Part shown: positions 51,963 through 59,157 of the stretch, one piece after another
How positions within the stretch are numbered: the first letter of the stretch is position 1
Layout of the letters: each line of letters begins with the position of its first letter
The notes under the pieces: model-generated
The model's database searches: none
Told to the model about the DNA's origin: nothing
What the model saw: only the letters and a program-made list of their open reading frames with translations
NCBI RefSeq assembly: GCF_040274945.1
Contig: NZ_JBEMAR010000005.1
Span: 62,001-126,000 of the forward strand
DNA length: 64,000 nt
DNA from: Carnobacterium_B sp040274945
GTDB taxonomy: Bacteria; Bacillota; Bacilli; Lactobacillales; Carnobacteriaceae
Direction: 5' to 3'
Made by a program: the position numbers and the translations under genes

Positions 51963-52326
51963 TGGAAGCGAGGGGAGTCGAACCCCTGTCCAAATATATC
52001 GGCACCTAGACGTCTACGTTCATAGTTGTACTATTAAGGTTTCGCTCAGTATTAGCCGCACAACAGGCATCATACGTCGCTAGTCTGATGATCTCTTCTA
52101 AAACTTGCAGACGGAAAGTTTTAGCGTATCCCACTAATTATAGGACCCTTGCTCGAGCACATGGGCGATGCCGAGAGGATCTACACTAAGCTGTTATTAC
52201 GCAGCTAAAGCGTAAGAGTTATTATTGTTTTTATCAGTTATATTTAACTGTAACGTTTTAGCGTAGCCGTAACCTACGAAACGCGATCCAAGCTCGACCT
52301 ATACCTGTCGATTCCGTAACGCTCCC
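51963..52326 (-). ncRNA. ssrA: tmRNA (SsrA)
   Basis: Transfer-messenger RNA that rescues stalled ribosomes. On the minus strand the 5' end GGGAGCGTTACGGAATCGAC and the 3' end GGTTCGACTCCCCTCGCTTCC form the tRNA-like half: GGGAGCG pairs with CGCTTCC with one G-U, discriminator A, CCA not encoded. The reading frame at 52235 down to 52200 encodes the tag DKNNNNSYALAA (after the tRNA-borne alanine), followed by two stop codons (52199-52194). Length 364 bases is typical. SmpB is encoded at 41459-41917 and ClpP, which degrades tagged proteins, at 21397-21990. Confidence 0.96.
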
Positions 52327-52393
52327 TAAATGGGATGTATACAGAGAATGTTCTGTTTTGAATCATCACTAATCTGTTTAACTCTCTCCAAAT

Positions 52394-52402
52394 AGTATAA
52401 CA
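52394..52402 (-). promoter_or_regulatory. Extended -10 promoter of ssrA
   Basis: On the minus strand TGTTATACT is an extended -10 about 68 bases upstream of the mature tmRNA 5' end, leaving a leader of about 60 bases for RNase P to remove. A nearer TATACA (52338-52343) is an alternative. Confidence 0.55.
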
Positions 52403-52492
52403 TATTTTAGAAAAAAAGAAAATATGTTCGTTTCATAAGTCTTTATTCCATTTTTTCAAAAGAATGAATTAAGAGCAACAAGCTATTCTTTA

Positions 52493-52521
52493 TTGAATCT
52501 AGCGTGTAATATTGGTATATT
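52493..52521 (+). promoter_or_regulatory. Promoter of the GntR/UTRA regulator
   Basis: -35 TTGAAT (52493-52498), 17 bases, -10 TATATT (52516-52521) extended by TGG. The transcription start should fall at the edge of the palindromic operator at 52529. Confidence 0.75.
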
Positions 52522-52528
52522 TAACAAG

Positions 52529-52544
52529 AAACATTATAATGTTT
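52529..52544 (+). promoter_or_regulatory. Palindromic operator, copy 1 (GntR-type)
   Basis: AAACATTATAATGTTT is a perfect 16-bp palindrome located at about +1 to +16 of the regulator's own promoter. The inner 14 bases AACATTATAATGTT recur exactly at 53345-53358. This fits autoregulation by the GntR protein encoded next. Confidence 0.85.
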
Positions 52545-52590
52545 TGAAATACACTAATGGAATGATTAGATTTTGGAAAAGAGGAAGGTT

Positions 52591-53295
52591 ATGAAGAGGA
52601 AAAAACTTCTTTATGCAGATATTGCTGATGATATCCGAAAGAATATTTTAAACGGTATATATGCAGTAGGAGAACAAATACCTACTGAAAATGAACTTGA
52701 AGAAAAATACAATGTTAGCAAAATAACGATTCGTAAGGCGATTGAAATATTAGCTGTTGATGGATATGTTGAGAAAAAAAGCGGTAAAGGTACAACAGTA
52801 ATCAGTGATCGTTTATTTAATAAGCTTTCTAAAGCAGCTTCTTTTTCAAGTATTATTGAAATGAATGGCCATAAATTAAGAAAAGAAATAATAGCAATAG
52901 AAGAGGTACAAACAATAAATGAGGATGACGATATTCAAAAGACATTTAAAGATAAAGCCTATAAATTAACTCGAATTTATTATTTAGATGAAGAACCGTA
53001 TATTTATTTTGAGCATTTCCTTCCAGTTCTTGGAACTATTGAAACATTGAAGCAAATAGAAAGCGTCTCTCTCTATAAATGGTTAGCGGAATTCGATAAA
53101 AATGTTGGCAGGTTCCAAGATAGCTTTGAAGTGGTAAGAATCGAAGAGTCTGTAAAAGAGAAACTGAATATAACACACACACATCTTTTAAAAAGAGTAA
53201 GAAAAACATTTAGTACAACAAATGAGATTATTGAAATTTCTCACGCAATATATGATACAAGCAAGTATCCCTACATTATTGATTATGAAGTTTAA
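52591..53295 (+). CDS. GntR family (HutC/UTRA) transcriptional regulator
   Basis: A 234-residue repressor-type protein with an N-terminal GntR winged helix (YADIADDIRKNILNGIYAVGEQIPTENELEEKYNVSKITIRKAIEILAVDGYVEKKSGKGT), joined to a UTRA ligand-binding domain (about 85-234, with YKLTRIYYLDEEPYIYFEHFLP and the C-terminal SHAIYDTSKYPYIIDYEV). HutC-type regulators usually sense sugar phosphates or amino sugars. ATG 52591 is chosen over TTG 52573, which is upstream of the GAGGAAGG site. It sits just before the operon it probably controls; the palindromes at both promoters support this. Confidence 0.9.
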   Translation: MKRKKLLYADIADDIRKNILNGIYAVGEQIPTENELEEKYNVSKITIRKAIEILAVDGYVEKKSGKGTTVISDRLFNKLSKAASFSSIIEMNGHKLRKEIIAIEEVQTINEDDDIQKTFKDKAYKLTRIYYLDEEPYIYFEHFLPVLGTIETLKQIESVSLYKWLAEFDKNVGRFQDSFEVVRIEESVKEKLNITHTHLLKRVRKTFSTTNEIIEISHAIYDTSKYPYIIDYEV

Positions 53296-53311
53296 GTTTG
53301 AAAGGTAGGAA

Positions 53312-53337
53312 AAACGATTTTTTTAAGGAAATCGTTT
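53312..53337 (+). repeat. Inverted repeat between the regulator and the EIIC gene
   Basis: AAACGATTT (53312-53320) and AAATCGTTT (53329-53337) are perfect 9-bp arms around an 8-base spacer. There is no T run after it, so it is a poor terminator. Its right arm is part of the cre site. Confidence 0.7.
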
Positions 53338-53340
53338 ACA
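53327..53340 (+). promoter_or_regulatory. Catabolite-responsive element (cre) for CcpA
   Basis: GGAAATCGTTTACA matches the cre consensus TGWAANCGNTNWCA at every position except the first. It overlaps the -35 of the EIIC promoter, so CcpA with HPr-Ser-P would repress this operon when preferred sugars are present. Confidence 0.8.
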
Positions 53341-53363
53341 ACTAAACATTATAATGTTATATT
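53335..53363 (+). promoter_or_regulatory. Promoter and operator copy 2 of the EIIC catabolic operon
   Basis: -35 TTTACA (53335-53340), 17 bases, -10 TATATT (53358-53363). The palindrome AACATTATAATGTT (53345-53358) fills the spacer exactly and touches the -10. Binding of the GntR protein would exclude RNA polymerase. Confidence 0.85.
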
Positions 53364-53399
53364 CTTTTTGTAAGAAATAAAAGCAATTAGGAGGCTATT

Positions 53400-54734
53400 A
53401 TGAATAATTTTGTTGATTTTTTAGATTCAAAAGTTTTACCTGTAGCTACAAAGATCAGTTCACAGCGGCATATGGCAGCTATTCGTAAAGGAATCATTGC
53501 AACTTTGCCCTTAACCATTATCGGATCCTTTTTTACTATTCTTTTGAATATCCCTATCGAATCAATTGCTGCAATTATAGAACCGTATAAAGCTATACTT
53601 GATATTCCGTTTCGTTTTACTGTAGGGATATTATCATTGTATGCTACTTTTGGTATCGCTTCGTCACTCGCTGATAGTTATGATTTAGATGGTATGACAT
53701 CTGGAATGCTTGCAATACTAGGGTTCTTGATTTCTACAATTGTACCGACACAAGTTATTGAGCCCGTCGAAGGAGTTATTGAATCAGGCAGATACATCAA
53801 TATTGCAGCACTTAGTTCCTCTTCTCTTTTTGGAGCTATCATCGCAGCTATTTTATCTGTTGAGATCTACCGCTTTATGAAAGAGAAAAACTTTACGATT
53901 AAAATGCCCGAGGGTGTTCCTCCTGAAGTGGCTAATTCTTTTATTGCGTTGATACCAACAGCCGTTATTATTTTATTTTTTTGGATTACTAGACACGTGT
54001 TGGGTTTTGATATCAACAGTGTATTGAGTTCGTTGTTATTGCCGTTTAAAGATATCTTAGCAGGAAATAGTTTATTTGGAGGACTCCTTACAGTGTTCTT
54101 GATTACATTCTTCTGGGTTTTAGGAGTACATGGTCCAGCTATTATGGGTCCTGTCATTCGTCCTTTTTGGGATATTTCAATTGCTGAAAACATGACTGCT
54201 TTTCAAGAAGGTACAGCTGCTACGGACCTACCAAATATTTTCACAGAACAATTTTTACAATGGTTCGTTTGGATCGGTGGAGCCGGTGGAACCTTGACAT
54301 TAGTTGTATTGTTCCTTTTTTCAAAATCTAAATACCTTAAAAGTTTAGGAAAATTATCTATTTTACCAGGGCTGTTTAACATCAATGAACCGATGATTTT
54401 TGGAGCTCCAATAGTAATGAATCCTATTCTAGGCATACCGTTTATTGTAGCACCACTTGTTACGACAACCTTATCTTATTTCTTGACCATAACAGATGTC
54501 GTACCAATGATGATGGCCCGTTTACCATTCACCGTCATTTCACCAATTGCAGCGTGGATCAGTACGGACTGGAGTATCATGGCAGGGTTATTGGTGGTTA
54601 TCAACTTTTGTATCACTATAGCAATCTACTACCCGTTCTTTAAAGTGTTTGAAAGACAACAAATTGAAAAAGAATTGGAAGCAGAACAAGAGAGTGTAGC
54701 ACAAGCAGCAACAATGACTGAAGAGTCTGTTTAA
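53400..54734 (+). CDS. PTS EIIC, lactose/cellobiose family
   Basis: Membrane transporter component, 444 residues with about ten hydrophobic segments. It matches the CelB/ChbC EIIC family: MNNFVDFLDSKVLPVATKISSQRHMAAIRKGI at the start, the motif VLGVHGPAIMGPV, and the substrate-site signature NINEPMIFGAPIVMNP. Separate EIIA and EIIB proteins must phosphorylate the cargo, but neither is encoded nearby, so it must borrow them. First gene of the catabolic operon, with a strong AGGAGG site. The substrate is inferred to be a glycoside of an amino sugar or sugar acid. Confidence 0.92.
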   Translation: MNNFVDFLDSKVLPVATKISSQRHMAAIRKGIIATLPLTIIGSFFTILLNIPIESIAAIIEPYKAILDIPFRFTVGILSLYATFGIASSLADSYDLDGMTSGMLAILGFLISTIVPTQVIEPVEGVIESGRYINIAALSSSSLFGAIIAAILSVEIYRFMKEKNFTIKMPEGVPPEVANSFIALIPTAVIILFFWITRHVLGFDINSVLSSLLLPFKDILAGNSLFGGLLTVFLITFFWVLGVHGPAIMGPVIRPFWDISIAENMTAFQEGTAATDLPNIFTEQFLQWFVWIGGAGGTLTLVVLFLFSKSKYLKSLGKLSILPGLFNINEPMIFGAPIVMNPILGIPFIVAPLVTTTLSYFLTITDVVPMMMARLPFTVISPIAAWISTDWSIMAGLLVVINFCITIAIYYPFFKVFERQQIEKELEAEQESVAQAATMTEESV

Positions 54735-54791
54735 ATAATATATATAAAAATTAAGAGATAAGTCCGATGAATTATCTCTTTGGAGGTCTAT

Positions 54792-55040
54792 ATGACAATA
54801 CTAGTATTTTTGGTCTTTACCGTTTATTTTATACTTTGTCAGTACGTAATAGAAAAAAAGGTGCTTCCAGAAAAAATCATTGCAATGAATATGTTCTATT
54901 TGATTGTATTGGCAATTTTAATGATTGCTTTAAGTATAGTGATAGGACTGATTTTCCATATTGAATGGTTCCTAGTACCCGCAGTCACACTATTTTGTGC
55001 GAGTGTCCTTGGAGCAAAATTTCGCAAATCTTTTATCTAA
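54792..55040 (+). CDS. Small membrane protein of unknown function
   Basis: An 82-residue protein with three predicted hydrophobic helices (ILVFLVFTVYFILCQYVI, MNMFYLIVLAILMIALSIVIGLI, WFLVPAVTLFCASVLGA) and a basic C-terminus (KFRKSFI). I do not recognise the family. ATG 54792 lies 5 bases after GGAGG, and it is 57 bases after the EIIC stop and 20 before the MupG-like gene, so it is part of the operon. It could be a transporter accessory or stabiliser. Overlapping frames are rejected because they lack a ribosome site. Confidence 0.75.
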   Translation: MTILVFLVFTVYFILCQYVIEKKVLPEKIIAMNMFYLIVLAILMIALSIVIGLIFHIEWFLVPAVTLFCASVLGAKFRKSFI

Positions 55041-55060
55041 ACAGAAAAGAGGAATAAATG

Positions 55061-56149
55061 ATGAAACGCAGATTAGGTATCTCAGTTTATCCGGATCATA
55101 GTGATTCAGAACAAGATCAAGCATATATTACTTTGGCATCACATTATAAATTTTCGAGGATCTTCATGAGCATGTTGGAAGTGACTGAAGGCAAAGAAAA
55201 AATTAGTGAAAAATACAGCAGCATCATAACCTTTGCTAAAAAATTAGGTTTTGAAGTCATATTGGATATTGCACCAAATATATTTGAAGAGTTGGAAATT
55301 TCGTATGATGACCTTTCTTTTTTTCATGCTTTAGGAGCAGATGGCATTCGTTTAGATGTAGGTTTCGATGGCAACAAAGAAGCTATGATCTCTTTTAATC
55401 CTTACCATCTAATTGTTGAATTGAATATGAGCAATGACGTAGCGTATTTAGATAATATCTTATCCTACCAAGCTAATCGACCTTATTTATATGGTTGCCA
55501 TAATTTTTACCCACAAAAAGGGACTGCCTTGCCATTTGATTTTTTTGTGAAATGTAGCGAGCGTTTTAAAAAGCAAGGTTTAAGAACAGCGGCATTTGTC
55601 AGTTCTCAAAGTGGAACAATTGGACCGTGGGATGTCAATGACGGATTGCCTACGTTGGAAATGCATAGGGATCTTCCAATTGAGATACAAGCAAAACATC
55701 TTTTTAGTACCAATCTAATTGATGACGTCATCATCGGTAATGCTTATGCATCAGAACAAGAATTGAAGGCTTTATCTCTGATAGATCCTTATCAAGTCAT
55801 GTTTTCGATTGATTATGTATCTAATGCAAATGAAGTAGAAAAAGAAATCGTTACTCGGCCTCAACATTTTAGACGGGGAGATATAACCAGTCAAGTGATT
55901 CGGTCAACAGAAGTTCGCAAAAAATATTCGAAAGAAACAAATGTCCCACATGATAATCAATTAATTTTTGAACGTGGCGATATAGTCATTGGGAATAATG
56001 AATTTGGCAAATACAAAAATGAGCTTCAAGTCGTTTTGGAGCCCCACACGGATGAGCGAAAAAATTTGGTAGGGAAAATAAAAAAAGAAGAACATGTCTT
56101 GTTAGATTTCATCTACCCATGGAGCAAATTCAGATTTGAAGATAAGTAA
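55061..56149 (+). CDS. MupG/DUF871 family protein, 6-phospho-N-acetylmuramidase-like
   Basis: A 362-residue cytosolic protein of the DUF871 family: TIM barrel (about 1-240, with GISVYPDHSD, DIAPNIFEEL, LGADGIRLDVGFDGNKEA, YGCHNFYPQKGTALP) plus a C-terminal cyclophilin-like domain (GDIVIGNNEFGKYKNELQV). The characterised member MupG cleaves MurNAc-6P-GlcNAc inside the cell. By analogy this protein should hydrolyse a 6-phospho-disaccharide delivered by the PTS EIIC. MurQ, the etherase that would follow for MurNAc-6P, is not here, so the sugar may not be MurNAc. ATG 55061 is preferred over 55058 for spacing. Confidence 0.82.
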   Translation: MKRRLGISVYPDHSDSEQDQAYITLASHYKFSRIFMSMLEVTEGKEKISEKYSSIITFAKKLGFEVILDIAPNIFEELEISYDDLSFFHALGADGIRLDVGFDGNKEAMISFNPYHLIVELNMSNDVAYLDNILSYQANRPYLYGCHNFYPQKGTALPFDFFVKCSERFKKQGLRTAAFVSSQSGTIGPWDVNDGLPTLEMHRDLPIEIQAKHLFSTNLIDDVIIGNAYASEQELKALSLIDPYQVMFSIDYVSNANEVEKEIVTRPQHFRRGDITSQVIRSTEVRKKYSKETNVPHDNQLIFERGDIVIGNNEFGKYKNELQVVLEPHTDERKNLVGKIKKEEHVLLDFIYPWSKFRFEDK

Positions 56150-56161
56150 GGGTGGGAGAAT

Positions 56162-57301
56162 ATGTTTGATCTGTATATTAAAAATGCAAAAACAGCAACC
56201 GAAGAACCAATCGAAATCGGTATCACAAATGGAAAAATCGTTGCTATAGAAAAGAAATTACAAGTGAAAGACGCTAAAAAAACAATTGATTTAAATCATC
56301 AATCCTATCTTTCTGCTGGGTGGATCGATGGGCACACCCATTGTTACGAAGAAATGAATCTTTATTATGATTCGCCTGACACGATTGGCTATACAAAAGG
56401 AGTCACAAGTGTGATTGATGCCGGTTCAACGGGCGCGGATAATATTGCTGAATTTTATTCTTTAGCAAGTCAAGCTAAGACTAATGTGTTCGCATTAGTG
56501 AATATTTCTAAAACAGGGATTGTTCATCAAAATGAATTAGCCGACTTAACGAATATTCAAGAGAAAAAAGTTTCTGAAGTGATAAAAAACTACCCAGATT
56601 TTATAGTAGGAATCAAAGCCAGAATGAGCAAAACCGTTATCGGAGACAATGGCATACGGCCATTAGAATTGGCAAAATTGATTCAAGAAAAGAATCAAGC
56701 GATTCCATTAATGGTTCATGTTGGATCAGCTCCTCCAGATTTAAAAACCATCTTATCTATTATGGATAAGGGCGATGTGTTAACACACTGTTACAATGGA
56801 AAATTAAATGGTATTTTAAATGAAACTGGTCAGATTCATGATTTTGTATGGGATGCGTATCAAAAAGGTATTCGATTCGATATTGGACATGGAACAGATA
56901 GTTTTAATTTTGCTGTTGCAGAGCAAGCTAAAAGAGAAAAGTTGATTTGTCATATCGTTAGTACAGATATCTACCACCGAAATAGAGAAGATGGTCCAGT
57001 GTATAATTTTTCCACAGTGATAGAGAAGATGCTCTTTTTAGGTTATGCTTTAAGCGATATTATCCCAATGGTAACGACAAATCCAGCAAAAGCGTTTCAG
57101 TTAAAGTCAAAAGGTACATTAGAGATTGGTTATGATGCTGATATTACGATTTTTGATGTGGAAAATAAAGAGAAAACATTGGTTGATTCCAATGGAAATA
57201 CCAGAAAAACAACACAAGTGATTACGCCTATCTATACAATAATCGGGGGTAATGATTATAGAGTAGGAGTTGAGGAAGATGGATTATTACAAGAAATATA
57301 A
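56162..57301 (+). CDS. Amidohydrolase/deacetylase family metallohydrolase (COG3964 type)
   Basis: A 379-residue amidohydrolase-superfamily enzyme. The metal-binding HxH is in GWIDGHTHCYEE, the probable carboxylated lysine in VGIKARMSKTV, and histidines in PLMVHVGSAPP and VLTHCYNG. The final aspartate is in HIVSTDIYHRNREDGP. Members of this group (as Enterococcus EF0837 and Agrobacterium Atu3266) were first labelled dihydroorotase or adenine deaminase and later shown to be esterase or deacylase-like; the natural substrate is open. Next to DgaE and DgaF it could deacylate an N-acyl amino sugar acid. It overlaps the next gene by 23 bases. Confidence 0.85.
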   Translation: MFDLYIKNAKTATEEPIEIGITNGKIVAIEKKLQVKDAKKTIDLNHQSYLSAGWIDGHTHCYEEMNLYYDSPDTIGYTKGVTSVIDAGSTGADNIAEFYSLASQAKTNVFALVNISKTGIVHQNELADLTNIQEKKVSEVIKNYPDFIVGIKARMSKTVIGDNGIRPLELAKLIQEKNQAIPLMVHVGSAPPDLKTILSIMDKGDVLTHCYNGKLNGILNETGQIHDFVWDAYQKGIRFDIGHGTDSFNFAVAEQAKREKLICHIVSTDIYHRNREDGPVYNFSTVIEKMLFLGYALSDIIPMVTTNPAKAFQLKSKGTLEIGYDADITIFDVENKEKTLVDSNGNTRKTTQVITPIYTIIGGNDYRVGVEEDGLLQEI

Positions 57302-58406
57302 TTTAAAAGAAGTCATTAATGCAAGCGGTAAAATGAGTATATTAGGTGTATCAAAGTATAGTGAAAACGTGATTAAAGCTCAGAAATTTGGCGGACAGCA
57401 CTTTTTTGAAATGGAAGACCTAGTTCAAAAAACAGGACAGTATATTGCGAAATTGGTCAATGCAGAAGACTGTACGATTGTGTCTTCTGCATCCGCGGGT
57501 ATTGCTCAATCAGTTGCAGCGATTATTGGCAAAGGGAGCCACTATCATTTGTACCATCCTTATACAGATAAAGTAACCAAGCGTGAAATCATTCTTCCAA
57601 AAGGACACAATGTGGATTATGGAACACCTATAGAAACAATGATTGAATTGGGAGGCGGAAAAGTTGTCGAGGCTGGATACGCCAATATGTGCAGCAGTCA
57701 GCATATCGCATCTATGATCACTCCGGAAACTGCGGCGATTCTTTACGTGAAGAGCCATCATACCGTTCAAAAGAGTATGCTTTCAATCAAAGAGGCACTA
57801 CAAGTTGCTCATGAGCATCAGTTGCCATTGATTTTGGATGCAGCAGCAGAAGAAGATTTAGTTGCTTATGTTTCTATGGGAATCGATTTAGTCATTTATA
57901 GCGGAGCAAAAGCCTTTGAAGGAACGAGTTCGGGCATTGTTTTTGGAAAGACTGAGTTGATAGAATGGGTTCGTTTGCAAAGTAAAGGAATAGGTCGAGC
58001 AATGAAAATAGGCAAAGAAAATATTCTTGGCTTAGCTACTGCAATTGAAGATTATATTGAACAAGACAATGAGTCAGCAGAGCAGATGAAAAAAAGACTT
58101 GCGCCACTAGTTGAGGAACTGAACAGTATCAAAGGAATAACGTGTTCAGTTGCACAAGATAAAGCTGGCAGAACTATTTTTAGAGCTAAACTTATGGTTA
58201 ATGATGAAGCACCATTAAATGCTAGTCAACTGGTTGAAGAGCTTAAAACTGGAAATCCAGCCATTTATACGCGAGAGTATGAAATGAATAATGGCATCAT
58301 TGAATTCGATATTCGTGCTGTAACTAAAGATGAGATGTTAAAAATAGGAACAAGAGTGAAAGAAATAGTAGCCTTATATGAGAAAGAAGGAAAAATAGAT
58401 GAGTAA
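57279..58406 (+). CDS. DgaE-like PLP-dependent ammonia-lyase (SelA fold)
   Basis: A 375-residue PLP enzyme of the SelA-like family that includes DgaE, D-glucosaminate-6-phosphate ammonia-lyase. It has an SSASAGIAQSVAA loop, the aspartate in LPLILDAAAEED, and the PLP lysine in IYSGAKAFEGTSSG. The expected reaction is loss of ammonia and water from a 2-amino-2-deoxy sugar acid 6-phosphate to give 2-keto-3-deoxy-6-phosphogluconate. ATG 57279 lies 9 bases after TAGGAG. Neighbour DgaF uses this product, which supports the assignment; substrate stereochemistry is not known. Confidence 0.85.
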   Translation: MDYYKKYNLKEVINASGKMSILGVSKYSENVIKAQKFGGQHFFEMEDLVQKTGQYIAKLVNAEDCTIVSSASAGIAQSVAAIIGKGSHYHLYHPYTDKVTKREIILPKGHNVDYGTPIETMIELGGGKVVEAGYANMCSSQHIASMITPETAAILYVKSHHTVQKSMLSIKEALQVAHEHQLPLILDAAAEEDLVAYVSMGIDLVIYSGAKAFEGTSSGIVFGKTELIEWVRLQSKGIGRAMKIGKENILGLATAIEDYIEQDNESAEQMKKRLAPLVEELNSIKGITCSVAQDKAGRTIFRAKLMVNDEAPLNASQLVEELKTGNPAIYTREYEMNNGIIEFDIRAVTKDEMLKIGTRVKEIVALYEKEGKIDE

Positions 58407-59139
58407 ATCACCTAATTACTTAGAAAACCGAATTTGTCTAAACGTACTGGCTAACTCAATTGAAAATGCAAAAGATTGTTATGAAGCTGCAGAAGGAAAT
58501 ATTCTTTTAGGTGTTCTTTCAAAAAACTACGAAACGGATCAAACAGCGATTGAAGATATGAAAAAATACCAAGATGCGATCCATAATGCTTTATCCGTTG
58601 GTCTTGGAGCTGGGGATCCAAATCAAAGTAAAATGGTTAGCCGAATTTCTGGAAAACTTCAACCTCAACATGTGAACCAAGTATTTACAGGTGTAGGAGC
58701 GTCTAGAGCTTTGTTAAAGCAAGAACAAACAATTGTTAACGGTTTGATTTCTCCTACAAACAAAGTAGGCTATGTAACGATTTCTACAGGTCCATTAAGC
58801 AGCCAGATGCCTAAAGCAGAAGTACCTATTGAAACAGCTATAGCGATGTTGAAAGATATGGGCGGAAGCTCAGTGAAGTTTTTCCCGATGAAAGGGTTGA
58901 CGCACAAGGATGAATATATTGCTGTAGCACAAGCCTGCGCTAAACATAATTTCATTCTTGAACCAACTGGTGGAATCGATTTAGAAAATTTTGAAGAAAT
59001 ACTCCAAATCGCGATAGATGTAGGAGTGGAAAAAGTTATTCCTCATGTGTATAGTTCAATTATCGATCAAGAAACGGGTGACACTAAACCAGAAGACATT
59101 AAAGAATTGTATCGGATAATGAAAAAAGTCTTATCATAA
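58399..59139 (+). CDS. DgaF-like 2-dehydro-3-deoxy-phosphogluconate aldolase
   Basis: A 246-residue aldolase of the KDGP_aldolase family (formerly DUF1341), distinct from the ordinary Eda type. It has LGVLSKNYETDQ, the segment GLGAGDPNQSKMVSRIS, the catalytic lysine probably in SVKFFPMKGL, and EPTGGIDLENF. It cleaves KDPG to pyruvate and glyceraldehyde-3-phosphate, joining glycolysis. It overlaps DgaE by eight bases, as expected for coupled translation of consecutive enzymes. Confidence 0.87.
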   Translation: MSKSPNYLENRICLNVLANSIENAKDCYEAAEGNILLGVLSKNYETDQTAIEDMKKYQDAIHNALSVGLGAGDPNQSKMVSRISGKLQPQHVNQVFTGVGASRALLKQEQTIVNGLISPTNKVGYVTISTGPLSSQMPKAEVPIETAIAMLKDMGGSSVKFFPMKGLTHKDEYIAVAQACAKHNFILEPTGGIDLENFEEILQIAIDVGVEKVIPHVYSSIIDQETGDTKPEDIKELYRIMKKVLS

Positions 59140-59157
59140 AAGAAGTAGGGGATTGTA

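Noticed and set aside
53312..53337. Inverted repeat as terminator of the GntR gene
   Set aside because: Perfect arms but no T run after the right arm; it overlaps the cre site and promoter instead.
54767..54964. Alternative frame overlapping the small membrane protein
   Set aside because: No ribosome site and no coherent helices; the frame at 54792-55040 has both.
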